Part shown: in pieces, positions 26,308-34,978 of the stretch
How the letters are laid out: the number at the start of each line of letters is the position of its first letter
Numbering within the stretch: position 1 is the stretch's first letter
Source: a bacterium
GTDB taxonomy: Bacteria; Krumholzibacteriota; Krumholzibacteriia; LZORAL124-64-63
Assembly: GCA_024223715.1 (NCBI GenBank)
Contig: JAAEOA010000188.1
Coordinates: 1-64,000, forward strand
Length of the DNA: 64,000 nucleotides
Direction: 5' to 3'
Position numbers and translations under genes: made by a program
Notes under the pieces: model-generated
What the model saw: only the letters and a program-made list of their open reading frames with translations
Database searches by the model: none
Told to the model about the DNA's origin: nothing

Positions 26308-26506
26308 TGTTCTTTTCCTTTCAAAGACAGCAAGAATTCCCCTTGAATTCCCGTGCCCGCGAAGGGTCGTAATGACCCTGAATATTCATGAATACCGGTG
26401 GAGGAAGCTAATTCCTACAGATGAAGTATAGGATTAGTTCCCGATTCTGCCACCCGGGACCAAAAAAAAATTCAAAAAATATTAAAATTCAGATGTTTTT
26501 TGTCAT

Positions 26507-28087
26507 TTATCGTCCTAATAGACCCATGAATCGCCTCAAAAACCCCTTTTCATTCATTTCTGAGGAATTTTCCCCATCCTGACTTGCGGCCCATTTTTCC
26601 ATGGCCCCTTCGTTGGCGGAAGCCCTCTCGGCGGCTAATCGGGCAAAAGCCGACGGAACTTTGTCGTTGAGAGATAACAGGCCCTTAAAAGACTCTGGTC
26701 CCAATTCCAACAATACCGATGGCTCAGTGACATTAACCTCCGCACTGCGGGGCATATTCAGCATCAGGCTCATTTCGCCCACAAGGGAGCCTTTCACCAA
26801 ATTGAATTCCACAATGACTTCTTTTTTATCTCCCAAAACCCGGCCCGACAATCCACCGGAAACAAGGATGTGACAGCAATGCCCTTCGTCACCCTGATGG
26901 AAGAGAGTTTCCCCTTCTGTGTATCGCACCCGTCGCACGAAAGGAGCCACTGTTTGCAGCTCCGTTCGAGTCAGCAATGGTTCTTTGTTTTCATCGACAA
27001 CCAGCTTTCTGACCAGGTCGCTATCCAACAGGGAATCAACAATAAAAGCCAACTCTTTGTCTTTTGGGTCGAGTTTCATCTGGTTGTTGGCCAGCATTAA
27101 ATAATCGTTGAGCAGTTGATCACTCATAGGGAAAGGAATTTCAATTCCTGCACGTTTGAATTTGTACCAGATTATGCGATTAACATCGCCTTCAATGGCA
27201 TCTTTTCGATGATAATCCCTGGACCAGAAACGCACTTGGTAGTTAATTCCAAAATCAAGAAAAGCAGTTACAAAAGCATCAGGCTGAGGATGGGCCAGAA
27301 CCGTATCCACCTCTCCGGCAGCCGCAACCAAAGCAGCAATCACATCGTCAGGTGCATCGCTGTAACTGGCACCTACGTCGATGGTGTGTCGGCGCGTGGG
27401 GTTGGGCCTTACCATATTGTGAATGACAGATTCACTCACCTTTGAGTTGGGAATAATTTTTACATGGCCACCCATTGTGCGGATGCGGGTTTCGCGCCAG
27501 TTGGTTTCCATGACCTTACCCGAAACATCGGCCAATTCGATCCAATCGCCAGGCATAACAGAACGGGTAATATGCAGGGACAGGCCAGCCAGCAGATTTC
27601 CCAGTACACCCTGGAGGGCAAAACCGACTACAGCGGTAATGAGTGCGGTGGAAGCCAACAGGGGCCCGATATTAATTCCCAACTCAAACCGCAGAACGCA
27701 GAAAGCAAGGCCCAGAACTGCCAGAAACCTGATGATGCCCATTAGTAAATCGGGAATTGGCAAGTCGCGACCACGACGAGAGAAAAAAACATGGGCCGCC
27801 CCTTCAAAGAACATCAACCCAGCAACACCGGCCCAGAACATTTGCCACGCCACGAAGTGTTTGGGGTTTTCAAGTAGCCATGCTGTTGCTGCTGGCCAGT
27901 ATTTCAGAGACTGAACCAGTAAGAACGACAGAGACAGAACCAGAAACGGTGTCAGCAGAAATTTTATCAGGCCACCCAGTCCTGCCGGGGCTTTACTGGC
28001 TTTGAAAATCCTCGCCAGCCCACTGGCTACGAGCCAGACAAGGAGCATGGCCACAAACTCAATGGTTATAGGTATATACTGCTGCAT
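26507..28087 (-). CDS. MscS-family channel with C-terminal cyclic-nucleotide-binding domain
   Basis: Inner-membrane channel of 526 residues, last gene of a five-gene operon. Four to five hydrophobic helices occupy residues 1-165; the pore-lining helix reads VGFALQGVLGNLLAGL, followed by the MscS beta domain (MPGDWIELADVSGKV and IIPNSKVSESVIHN). After the alpha/beta vestibule, a cNMP-binding domain spans about 390-500, with FHQGDEGHCCHILVSG and the phosphate-binding cassette LVGEMSLMLNMPRSAEV. This layout matches bacterial cyclic-nucleotide-gated MscS-like channels. The ATG at 28087 has GGAG upstream. A class III cyclase two genes earlier in the same operon could supply its ligand. Confidence 0.9.
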   Translation of the reverse strand: MQQYIPITIEFVAMLLVWLVASGLARIFKASKAPAGLGGLIKFLLTPFLVLSLSFLLVQSLKYWPAATAWLLENPKHFVAWQMFWAGVAGLMFFEGAAHVFFSRRGRDLPIPDLLMGIIRFLAVLGLAFCVLRFELGINIGPLLASTALITAVVGFALQGVLGNLLAGLSLHITRSVMPGDWIELADVSGKVMETNWRETRIRTMGGHVKIIPNSKVSESVIHNMVRPNPTRRHTIDVGASYSDAPDDVIAALVAAAGEVDTVLAHPQPDAFVTAFLDFGINYQVRFWSRDYHRKDAIEGDVNRIIWYKFKRAGIEIPFPMSDQLLNDYLMLANNQMKLDPKDKELAFIVDSLLDSDLVRKLVVDENKEPLLTRTELQTVAPFVRRVRYTEGETLFHQGDEGHCCHILVSGGLSGRVLGDKKEVIVEFNLVKGSLVGEMSLMLNMPRSAEVNVTEPSVLLELGPESFKGLLSLNDKVPSAFARLAAERASANEGAMEKWAASQDGENSSEMNEKGFLRRFMGLLGR

Positions 28088-28130
28088 CAAATTTTCTCCT
28101 GTTGTGTTACCGAGCGGACTCTTTCTGGAA

Positions 28131-29513
28131 TTAGCCTTCACCCGGCGGGGGCATGGGCAGTTCACCGGTTCCGCCTACGGTTGGCAGTATGCCTTTCTGG
28201 TCCTGGTCTGACCAGTCTGAAAATGCCCGGGGCAAATCTCCCTTTTCCACTACTTCAATCACCTGTTCGTACCACTCAACATATTCGTCATCATCGCCCC
28301 GGCCGAGTCGACATATTACCGGAAAACGTTCAATAAACTTCCGGGCCAAATCATCTGGTGTGTCCTTTTCGCAATCATCCCATCCGAAAAATTGATTGCC
28401 TGCTCCGGAACTGTAAATTGCCACATCCTGAGTTTCTATTACCAACAAAGCGCCATGGTCCCTTTGAAAGTTTTCCACGTGGCTGATTAAGCATCGCCAG
28501 TACATTCCCGATGGCGACATTCCAGGACTAATGCGTAATCGTTCGTAACCCAAACGATGCAATACAATCACCATTTTTAATATCAGTGCCGCATTGCGGT
28601 GAACCGATTCTTCTGAATCATCGCGACCGTCTATTTCAAGGTTCTGGCCCTGACGAATGAAGAATGATTTTGCCTCACTCCCCCCTTCGCGAACAAGATT
28701 ATTGAGGGCAATGGCTCGTTCATCCAATGTTTGATCATCACTATCCGGACTGTGGTGAATGACACCAATTTGGGAGGCTCCCACATCAAGTCCCAGCTGA
28801 GCCACTTCTTCGAAAGTGCTGTGGCCCCAGCCTGAATGTGAGGAATATTCCTGTCGATTGAAATGCCCATCCATAAACAAAGCGGAAACCGGTTTGGGCT
28901 TTTTGCAGAATTTCTTAAAATTGTCCTGATCTGCCGGGGTGAAATTGCCCCACTCCATGTCTGTGGCAAAAACCAAAGAAGATCCGGTTGAAGCCTCATC
29001 GATTCGCCAGGCCAAACAACCACCCGGATGATGCACTCCACAGGCTCGGACTTCCAGATTCCCCACCTGAAGGAAATCTCTCACCAGTTCTCCTTCCAGA
29101 GAACCGGTCTCCAATGAAACATTAACCGTGACCAGCATGGCCCCGGCCTCACGCAAATCGACTGGCCAATATTGACCTCCGACAAAACCTGAGAGGGCCT
29201 GCCAGGTATCGCCCCTTCCCGGTCCTGAACCCATACCCACAACTTTCAGGGGACGGTCTTTCTGGTATAATGGACGGAAATTGGGAAACCCCATCAAGTG
29301 ATCCAAATGAAAATGAGACAGTAGTAAAACCAGCGGATCGCCAGACTCGCCAAGGTGAGGATCGAGATTCGAAATCCCCGTACCTGCATCTATAACAATA
29401 CGTTCCCCGTCTTTCCCCAAAACAAGAAGGCTTGTTGTGTCCCCGCCGTATACTGTATACTGTGCGCCTGATACCGGACTTGAACCGCGAACTCCCCCAA
29501 CAATTACCTTCAT
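28131..29513 (-). CDS. Metallo-beta-lactamase-fold protein with unknown C-terminal domain
   Basis: Cytoplasmic protein of 460 residues. Residues 1-275 have the MBL fold of the RNase Z/PhnP type: HFHLDH at 67-72, a His in VHHPGG, Asp in FATDMEWG, and a final His pair in GVIHHSP, together forming a dinuclear metal site; hydrolysis of a phosphodiester is plausible. The last 150 residues (about 310-460) are a mixed alpha/beta domain I do not recognise, ending in a Pro/Gly tail. It lies 4 bases after the cyclase gene and 43 before the channel gene, so cyclic-nucleotide turnover is an attractive but unproven role. Confidence 0.82.
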   Translation of the reverse strand: MKVIVGGVRGSSPVSGAQYTVYGGDTTSLLVLGKDGERIVIDAGTGISNLDPHLGESGDPLVLLLSHFHLDHLMGFPNFRPLYQKDRPLKVVGMGSGPGRGDTWQALSGFVGGQYWPVDLREAGAMLVTVNVSLETGSLEGELVRDFLQVGNLEVRACGVHHPGGCLAWRIDEASTGSSLVFATDMEWGNFTPADQDNFKKFCKKPKPVSALFMDGHFNRQEYSSHSGWGHSTFEEVAQLGLDVGASQIGVIHHSPDSDDQTLDERAIALNNLVREGGSEAKSFFIRQGQNLEIDGRDDSEESVHRNAALILKMVIVLHRLGYERLRISPGMSPSGMYWRCLISHVENFQRDHGALLVIETQDVAIYSSGAGNQFFGWDDCEKDTPDDLARKFIERFPVICRLGRGDDDEYVEWYEQVIEVVEKGDLPRAFSDWSDQDQKGILPTVGGTGELPMPPPGEG

Positions 29514-29517
29514 TAAC

Positions 29518-31527
29518 TTACTTCCTGCTCAGGTTCCAGATGGCATCAAAACCGTCATCTTCTTGGGCCAGGCGTTCCAGCCATTTGCCGGCAGCCGGGT
29601 CATTTTTTAGCCGGGCCATAGCCTGTTTTGCCTCTTCCAATTGGCCTTCTTTGCATTTGTCCAAAGCCAATCGATAGTCATTCCAGTGTTCGGGTTCCAG
29701 CTCACCGGCGTAGCCTTCCAATTCATGAACCCGGACCGGTTGCTTACGGCCCACGACTCGCAGATCTCCCAATTCGCGGAACATCATTTCATCGTTGACC
29801 GCTTCACGGGTGGAATCGGAAATCATCAAATATGTACCAAAAACTTTGTTGGCTCCTTCGAGTCGAGCCGCCAGGTTGGCCGCATCTCCGAGTACCGTGT
29901 AATCAAAACGTTGGCTCGAACCCATGTTGCCCACAATAACCGGCCCGCTGTTCAGGCCAATTCTCATGTGCAGAGTGGCCCCAAAACGCTCTTCGAATTC
30001 TGCTCGACGAGCCGTCAGTTTGCGCTGGCAATCCACCGAAGCCCGACACGCGCGAAGGGCATGATCGCTCTGATCTACGGGTGCATTCCAAAAGGCAATA
30101 ATGGCGTCCCCTTCGTATTTGTCCAGAGTTCCGCCCGAGGCCAAAATAATGTCTGTCATGTCCGTCAGATACTCATTCAACAGCTGGGTCAATTCGTTGG
30201 GTTCCAGGCCTTCGGATAAAGTGGTGAAGCCTTCCAGGTCGGAAAAGAAGATGGTCATTTCCCGGCGTTCGCCGCCAAGTTTCAAGCGATCCGGGTCGTC
30301 CATAATTCTTTGAATAACATCGGGACTCAGGTAATGGCGGAACGCCTGCCGGATGAATCTTTTTTGACGACCTTCAGTGGCCCAGGCAAGAATCATGGCA
30401 CCAGCCAAAGCTGCCGCATGAGACAGGGTTCCGGGCACCACAGGCCACCACATTCCCCCGCGGACTGCCAGCAAACCGATCAACAAGGGTAATGATAGAA
30501 AGACAATGATGGCCAAAATAGTGCGCCATAGCTTGCCACCGGTTAACAAAACAAAGGCCGCCGCAAAAGAGAAAACAAACATCACCAACAGCACCCAGGA
30601 CAAAGGAGTTTCGGCAATAAAGTCGTCGTTTAGAATATTCTCCAGGGCGGTGGCATGAACTGTTACACCCGGACTGACCCTGTTTAACGGTGTGGGGCGT
30701 AAGTCTTTAAGGCCCGGCGCACTCATTCCAAACAGAACATGTTTGCCTTTTACTACCGAGGGATCCAAGCTGGGCTCGGCACCCTCCATCAGGCGTAAAT
30801 CAGACTGAATTACAGCCGCGGCACTGTAAATGGGCCAGAATTTCTCAGGATCCCGGAAGTGCAGAATCCTTTGAGCCGGGCCAGCATCCAAAATTGCCCG
30901 AGCTGTTCCAGATTCATCTGCCACCAAGCTGGCAGCTGAACCCAAAGACATAAAACGGGCCTCTTGTTCTGTTTCCATCCATAAAGTGGCCCTTCGAAAA
31001 ATTCCGTCCCCATCGGGAACGTCACTCACGTTAGCCAACTTCAGGCAGTTGTCCTTCACTTCGGAAATAGGCAGAGTGATTTTGTTTTCCGCATTTTCGG
31101 CCGTATGAACAAATGCGGCGCCTACGAAAAATTCACTGCTGGAAATGGACTCACCAAAAGCCTGATCATCCCAAACGCCATACACCGACGGTTCCGTATA
31201 AAGCACATCAAAAGAAAGAGACCTGGCCTCTCCTCTGACACAGAAATCGATGATGGTGGTATAAACTTCACGGGGCCAGGGCCAGGACCACCCGTTGGTT
31301 TCCTGGCCCCAGTCCAGACTGGGCTGGTCCAGTAGAATGAGACAAAGTGGCGATTCGGACAGAGAATTGTCGTTGGCCCCTTCGGCAGCCAGGGTTCTGA
31401 CCCGCCAGTCCCAGGTCGTATTTTCCCACCGGTCCAGGACACCGGTAAGCCACAGGACACCAATAAGTACGGTGGCTCCCATGGCCATAACCACCGCCTG
31501 CATTGCTTTTTTGCGAAGGTCTTTCAT
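29518..31527 (-). CDS. CHASE2-domain class III adenylate/guanylate cyclase
   Basis: Membrane-bound nucleotide cyclase of 669 residues. One N-terminal helix (about 12-28), an extracytoplasmic CHASE2 sensor domain (about 35-320), three closely packed membrane helices (about 325-415), then the catalytic domain (about 430-605). Catalytic features are the metal-binding FSDLEGFT, the LDKYEGDAIIAFW segment (the Lys is usual in adenine-specific enzymes) and VLGDAANLAARLE with the transition-state Asn and Arg. The final 60 residues are helical. GGAG lies before the ATG at 31527, and the gene sits 6 bases after the M48 gene. cAMP is the likely product. Confidence 0.92.
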   Translation of the reverse strand: MKDLRKKAMQAVVMAMGATVLIGVLWLTGVLDRWENTTWDWRVRTLAAEGANDNSLSESPLCLILLDQPSLDWGQETNGWSWPWPREVYTTIIDFCVRGEARSLSFDVLYTEPSVYGVWDDQAFGESISSSEFFVGAAFVHTAENAENKITLPISEVKDNCLKLANVSDVPDGDGIFRRATLWMETEQEARFMSLGSAASLVADESGTARAILDAGPAQRILHFRDPEKFWPIYSAAAVIQSDLRLMEGAEPSLDPSVVKGKHVLFGMSAPGLKDLRPTPLNRVSPGVTVHATALENILNDDFIAETPLSWVLLVMFVFSFAAAFVLLTGGKLWRTILAIIVFLSLPLLIGLLAVRGGMWWPVVPGTLSHAAALAGAMILAWATEGRQKRFIRQAFRHYLSPDVIQRIMDDPDRLKLGGERREMTIFFSDLEGFTTLSEGLEPNELTQLLNEYLTDMTDIILASGGTLDKYEGDAIIAFWNAPVDQSDHALRACRASVDCQRKLTARRAEFEERFGATLHMRIGLNSGPVIVGNMGSSQRFDYTVLGDAANLAARLEGANKVFGTYLMISDSTREAVNDEMMFRELGDLRVVGRKQPVRVHELEGYAGELEPEHWNDYRLALDKCKEGQLEEAKQAMARLKNDPAAGKWLERLAQEDDGFDAIWNLSRK

Positions 31528-31533
31528 GGGCTC

Positions 31534-32445
31534 CTACCGCATGGCCGCGACAAAACGATCGTGCCGAACTGCGGGTTCATTCTGAGAAAACTTTCCTGCC
31601 AGCGCAGGACGAATTGAATCGATACGGTCCTGGGGGTCGGGGTGTGTTTTTGCAAAACCCGGTCCATCGGAATGGATGCGATTCTTCATTTCAGCCAGCA
31701 TACGGGTCAGGGCTTTGGGATCGTATCCCACCCGTTCCATAATGACGATGGCCGTACGGTCGGCTTCCTCTTCCTGACCACGGGAATAACCACTGATCAC
31801 CAGAGTGCTCGTAATGTCGTCGATACTGCCTTCATAATCGGTCACCAGTTGTTTCAGATCACTACCGCCAAAAGTACGAGCCCCTTCAGTGGCCAGAATG
31901 GTCAAGGCACTGGTCAGACGGCTCTTTTTAATAGCCTTAAGTCCGTGTTTTTGAACCACATGACTTATTTCATGGGCTAACACTGCAGCCAGTTCGTCTT
32001 CGCTGTTACACAAGTCCACCATTCCCCGGCTAATCAAAATGAGCCCACCGGGAGCGGCAAAAGCGTTAATTTCATCGGTATCGATCATCAGGAAATGATA
32101 ACCACTAAACGTTTCTGGTCGATCTGAAGCCATGGCCAGGGTTTGACCCAGCTGGTTCAAATAGCGGTTTCGTTCGTGGTCTTTCAAAGGAGGATAATCG
32201 CTTAACAAACGGGCCGCGACAGCACGCCCTATGTAATACTCCTGCTGAGGGGAAATGCCTTTAAAAGTAAGGTCAATTGCGTCGATGCTTTTGTGCAGTG
32301 AGTCAGCCTCTTCTTCACTGATATTGCCCGTAGCCTGGGCCACTTCCGTTGCAAAATTTGCCACCGAAGCACAACCCACCAGCCAGTAAACAGCACCCAC
32401 GGTAGCCAAAATTACAATTATGGTCAGAAGTCGTTGCCGTTTCAT
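31534..32445 (-). CDS. M48-family metalloprotease lipoprotein
   Basis: Zinc peptidase of 303 residues. The signal peptide ends in the lipobox LVGC (Cys25), so it is anchored by lipid. The zinc motif HEISH is at 158-162, with the third ligand Glu in RGQEEEADR. The fold resembles BepA/YfgC- and LoiP-type periplasmic proteases that act in outer-membrane quality control. Start at 32445: GGAGGT precedes it and the upstream gene's TAA ends one base before; a Met six codons earlier lies inside that gene. It is followed by the cyclase gene. Confidence 0.9.
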   Translation of the reverse strand: MKRQRLLTIIVILATVGAVYWLVGCASVANFATEVAQATGNISEEEADSLHKSIDAIDLTFKGISPQQEYYIGRAVAARLLSDYPPLKDHERNRYLNQLGQTLAMASDRPETFSGYHFLMIDTDEINAFAAPGGLILISRGMVDLCNSEDELAAVLAHEISHVVQKHGLKAIKKSRLTSALTILATEGARTFGGSDLKQLVTDYEGSIDDITSTLVISGYSRGQEEEADRTAIVIMERVGYDPKALTRMLAEMKNRIHSDGPGFAKTHPDPQDRIDSIRPALAGKFSQNEPAVRHDRFVAAMR

Positions 32446-32446
32446 T

Positions 32447-32968
32447 TTAACGACCTCCTTCATTGGGCTGAACCTGACCGTCGGCCAGGAATTTTTCCGC
32501 CTGTTCCGGCGTGATCACCATTTTTTCCATAAGATCGACCCAGGTATAATCCAACTCACTGTGCTTTTTCTGGTACTCATTTTCCACTTGGTCATTAAAA
32601 CCTTTTCCAGCCAGAGCAATCTCATCGCCCGAAGCACCTGTATTGGCATCGATAGTACCTGAGACCATGGCCAATTCATCTTCCGACAAGGCCGACTCAT
32701 GCAACCACCCCGACTCTCCGTCCGGAATACTTACTTTCACCCAAGGCCCCTGTGTTCTTTCAACTGCAACCTGAGCCCCATAACCCACTGAAGTTACTGT
32801 CGCGCCTAAAAAAGAAGGACGGGCACGCAGTTTTGTGGTGCGAACCTGAACACTCATCATTTCTCCGCCGGCCCACGCCAGTCCAGCAATAATCAAAAGA
32901 GTGGTCACCATCAATCTGGACCAGCTTCTGGATGATTGTTTTGTTTTTCCTGCCCTGCTAAGGTGCAT
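32447..32968 (-). CDS. Exported SH3-like domain protein
   Basis: Protein of 173 residues, first gene of the operon ending at the channel. A signal or anchor segment (about 20-34) is followed by a bacterial SH3 domain (about 40-95: VRTTKLRARPSFLGATVTSVGYG and GWLHESAL), commonly a cell-wall or ligand-binding module. The rest is polar and helical. AGGAGG precedes the ATG. Together with the M48 protease it may form the envelope-facing part of the operon's stress-sensing function; this is inference. Confidence 0.82.
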   Translation of the reverse strand: MHLSRAGKTKQSSRSWSRLMVTTLLIIAGLAWAGGEMMSVQVRTTKLRARPSFLGATVTSVGYGAQVAVERTQGPWVKVSIPDGESGWLHESALSEDELAMVSGTIDANTGASGDEIALAGKGFNDQVENEYQKKHSELDYTWVDLMEKMVITPEQAEKFLADGQVQPNEGGR

Positions 32969-33148
32969 TTCTGCCTCCTGATTTTTCTAAAGTTTTTCTC
33001 CCACCGGATCGACATGACTCAAACGAGTGCAAATCATTCGCTTTTTGAGAGGAACAATACCGTGAAAAAGAACACTACCTTAATTTAAAAAACGTGCCCC
33101 CTGATTATGCAAACCTTGGCAGTCCCGGCCATGGCTGGTCCTGAATAA
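32969..33148. other. Upstream region of the SH3-M48-cyclase operon
   Basis: Noncoding stretch that must hold the promoter for the minus-strand operon. I find no clear consensus hexamers. It runs directly into the rhodanese remnant at 33149. Confidence 0.5.
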
Positions 33149-33280
33149 TTTCACCACAGGGCCGATTTCCCCAAGGTCAAAGCTGTTGAATCCTACCACC
33201 AGAAAGCTGGAGTTGACTCCGGAGAGTATATCTTGGTTGACGCAAGAACACAGCTTGAATTTGATAAAATTCAAGTTGAT
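33149..33280 (+). pseudogene. Rhodanese-domain gene remnant
   Basis: After a TAA at 33146-33148 the frame reads about 44 residues ending EYILVDARTQLEFDKIQVD, which fits the first half of a rhodanese domain (strand plus the V-D-x-R-x-x-x-E-F motif). There is no start codon, and the frame then runs straight into the inverted-repeat element at 33284 and stops at 33332. The catalytic Cys loop and second half are not found after the element. It is a decayed fragment of a sulfurtransferase-like gene. Confidence 0.6.
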
Positions 33281-33283
33281 TGT

Positions 33284-33424
33284 GGGTTGTGCCCAAAAGA
33301 ATGTCGCTGGTTCAATTTGTGGCCAGAGATTTGATTAAACAATGGATATTTATGTGTTTTAGGTTGAAGATTGCTGGGTATTTTTGTAAAAAAGCACCCA
33401 GCGACATTCTCCTGGGCACAACCC
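33284..33424. repeat. 141-bp element with 27-bp terminal inverted repeats
   Basis: The left arm at 33284-33310 and the right arm at 33398-33424 are reverse complements with only two mismatches, both at the same adjacent pair (AA against GG on the complement). Each arm carries GGGTTGTGCCCA and AGAATGTCGCTGG. The 87-base interior is AT-rich and noncoding. Size and structure fit a MITE-like element or a long stem-loop. No exact target-site duplication is visible. Confidence 0.75.
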
Positions 33425-33590
33425 TTGTGGTGCGGGGGGGGGTCTTTGCGGATCAACTTTTGGAAAAAAAATTGAAAAAAGTTGTAATAAACCGGAAAGA
33501 TCCTGCACTAACTCCTGATAACAACAACGAACCCGTTTCCATTATTTGGTTACAAAACCCCAATTGGGGCCATAAATCAGGAGAAAAATC

Positions 33591-34445
33591 ATGTATGAAG
33601 TGGAAAAACACCATGACCGGCGGAACGACTCAGCCTTGCGCAATTATCTCAAACTAATCTCCCGATATGATTTACTGACTCCTGAACAGGAAGTGGCCTT
33701 GGCAAAGCGAATTCGCAGTGGCGATAGCGCCGCCTTGGACCAGATGGTTAACTCGAACCTGCGTTTTGTGGTCAGTATTTCCAAAAAATTCCTCAACCGC
33801 GGTCTCAGTTTTATGGATTTAATTGCCGAAGGCAATGTGGGCCTCATTACCGCGGCGAAACGATTCGATGAACGGAGGGAATTCCGTTTTGTAACTTATG
33901 CAGTATGGTGGATTCGCCAATCCATTCAATCGGCTCTTCAGGATCAGACCCGCACAGTGCGCCTGCCAGCTAACCGAGCTCGCCAAATGACCACCATTGC
34001 CAAAGCCGAACGGGAAATTGAACAAACCACTATGAATGCCGTTATGGATGAAGAATTGGCCATGAAAGTGGAAATTTCTTCCCGAAAACTGGCAAGCATG
34101 AGAGCGGCTAATCGCCCCAACATCAGCCTTGATGAATCTCCCTTTGAATCAGGACTCTCTTTGCGGGAGTCTTTGGCCGATAATAGCCTGGTACCTGCTA
34201 CCGATCAACTGGACCAGCTCAGCCTGAATAAGGAACTGGAAGAAGCCCTCAGTGGACTCGATGCCCGTGAACGTCATATTTTGGAAAATTATTACGGATT
34301 GGGAGCCAAACCGCGCATGTCATTGGAAGCCATTGGCCAATCCATTAAATTATCTCGCGAACGGGTTCGCCAAATCAGAAATCGTGCTTTTGAGAAAATT
34401 CGGGGATGTTGCCAGGGGCCTGTGCTGGCTGAGTACATCGGATAG
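33591..34445 (+). CDS. RpoD-like sigma-70 factor (short form)
   Basis: Sigma-70 factor of 284 residues lacking region 1.1. Region 1.2/2 reads [26 protein letters not shown] and [57 protein letters not shown], with the promoter-melting aromatic residues conserved. Region 3 follows, and region 4 ends with the helix-turn-helix [22 protein letters not shown]. This size and organisation match the primary sigma factor of Bacteroidota-type bacteria, or a group 2 relative. A good AGGAG ribosome site precedes the ATG. It stands alone, next to unusual noncoding sequence on both sides. Confidence 0.92.
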   Translation: MYEVEKHHDRRNDSALRNYLKLISRYDLLTPEQEVALAKRIRSGDSAALDQMVNSNLRFVVSISKKFLNRGLSFMDLIAEGNVGLITAAKRFDERREFRFVTYAVWWIRQSIQSALQDQTRTVRLPANRARQMTTIAKAEREIEQTTMNAVMDEELAMKVEISSRKLASMRAANRPNISLDESPFESGLSLRESLADNSLVPATDQLDQLSLNKELEEALSGLDARERHILENYYGLGAKPRMSLEAIGQSIKLSRERVRQIRNRAFEKIRGCCQGPVLAEYIG

Positions 34446-34458
34446 TTACGGCAAAAAA

Positions 34459-34533
34459 AAACCCGACTGCCAGTCCCAATAAAGCTCCGAGGGGGATCGG
34501 TTTTTGCCAATGGGAGGATTCACAGTCGGGTTT
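34459..34533 (+). terminator. Long-loop inverted repeat after sigma factor
   Basis: AAACCCGACTG at 34459-34469 pairs perfectly with CAGTCGGGTTT at 34523-34533. A competing pairing, GGCAAAAA at 34450 onward with TTTTTGCC at 34501-34508, overlaps the left arm, so the two structures exclude each other. It may act as terminator or attenuator. Confidence 0.55.
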
Positions 34534-34587
34534 AAAACTCTTTATTGCAGATCAGGAAGCCAGCATCAGTTTCGGCTACCGGTAATT

Positions 34588-34626
34588 AAAAAATCTCGGG
34601 GGGGCATGTTACCCGATGATTTTTTT
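34588..34626. terminator. Bidirectional terminator-like hairpin
   Basis: AAAAAATC-TCGGG pairs with CCCGATGATTTTTT with a single bulge. A T-run follows on both strands. It could end the sigma-factor transcript or a minus-strand transcript arriving from the structured region to the right. Confidence 0.7.
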
Positions 34627-34870
34627 CCTTACCGCCGACCCCACTCAATTTCAGAACCTCCAAGACGACCAGGTGAAAGAGATTCCGTTCGCAGATAATT
34701 GAGCGGGAGCCATCAACTGACCTCCCTCACTGCCCTAGCCCTGTTGCGACTCACGATCCCAACTGGACTTCGTTCGCGCCGACGGGGTGTCGTCATTGCT
34801 TACGAGGGGAATAAACCAAAAATCCGGTCAACCCGCCTGAGGGGTGCCTGAGCTTTACCTTAAGGTTATC
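34627..34870. ncRNA. Candidate structured noncoding RNA (family not recognised)
   Basis: About 240 GC-richer bases between AT-rich flanks, with no open frame of note on either strand. A long stem is visible: CCCACTCAATT (34640-34650) with AATTGAGCGGG (34697-34707), one mismatch. A longer-range pairing is possible between ACCCCACTC (34638-34646) and GAGGGGT near 34840. The hairpin at 34588-34626 would terminate a minus-strand transcript. I compared it by eye with tmRNA, RNase P RNA, SRP RNA and 6S RNA and found none of their diagnostic motifs. Strand and identity remain open. Confidence 0.4.
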
Positions 34871-34978
34871 TCCACACATGTTATCTTGTTGTTTTTCAAT
34901 GGGTTATGTAAATGAGAAAATTATTGAAAAATGTTGAAAAAACTTTGAAAACTGAAAAAAAGAGCCCGCCGGGAGATT

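Noticed and set aside
29449-29461. Palindromic TATACAGTATAC also found in the coding start of the M28 peptidase (about 58766-58778)
   Set aside because: In both genes it encodes Tyr-Thr-Val-Tyr in frame, in the MBL case within a conserved part; two chance occurrences in 64 kb are plausible.
33149-33334. Short functional rhodanese protein
   Set aside because: No start codon, no catalytic Cys loop, and the frame terminates inside the inverted-repeat element.
34826-34852. Possible TPP riboswitch (GGGGTGCCTGAG)
   Set aside because: The second conserved segment (CTGAGA and the ACCC...GATCTGG part) is absent and no thiamin gene is adjacent.
34560-34900. tmRNA, RNase P RNA, SRP RNA or 6S RNA
   Set aside because: No tag-peptide segment, no GAGGAAAGTCC core, no SRP tetraloop domain and no convincing 6S closing stem and bubble were found.
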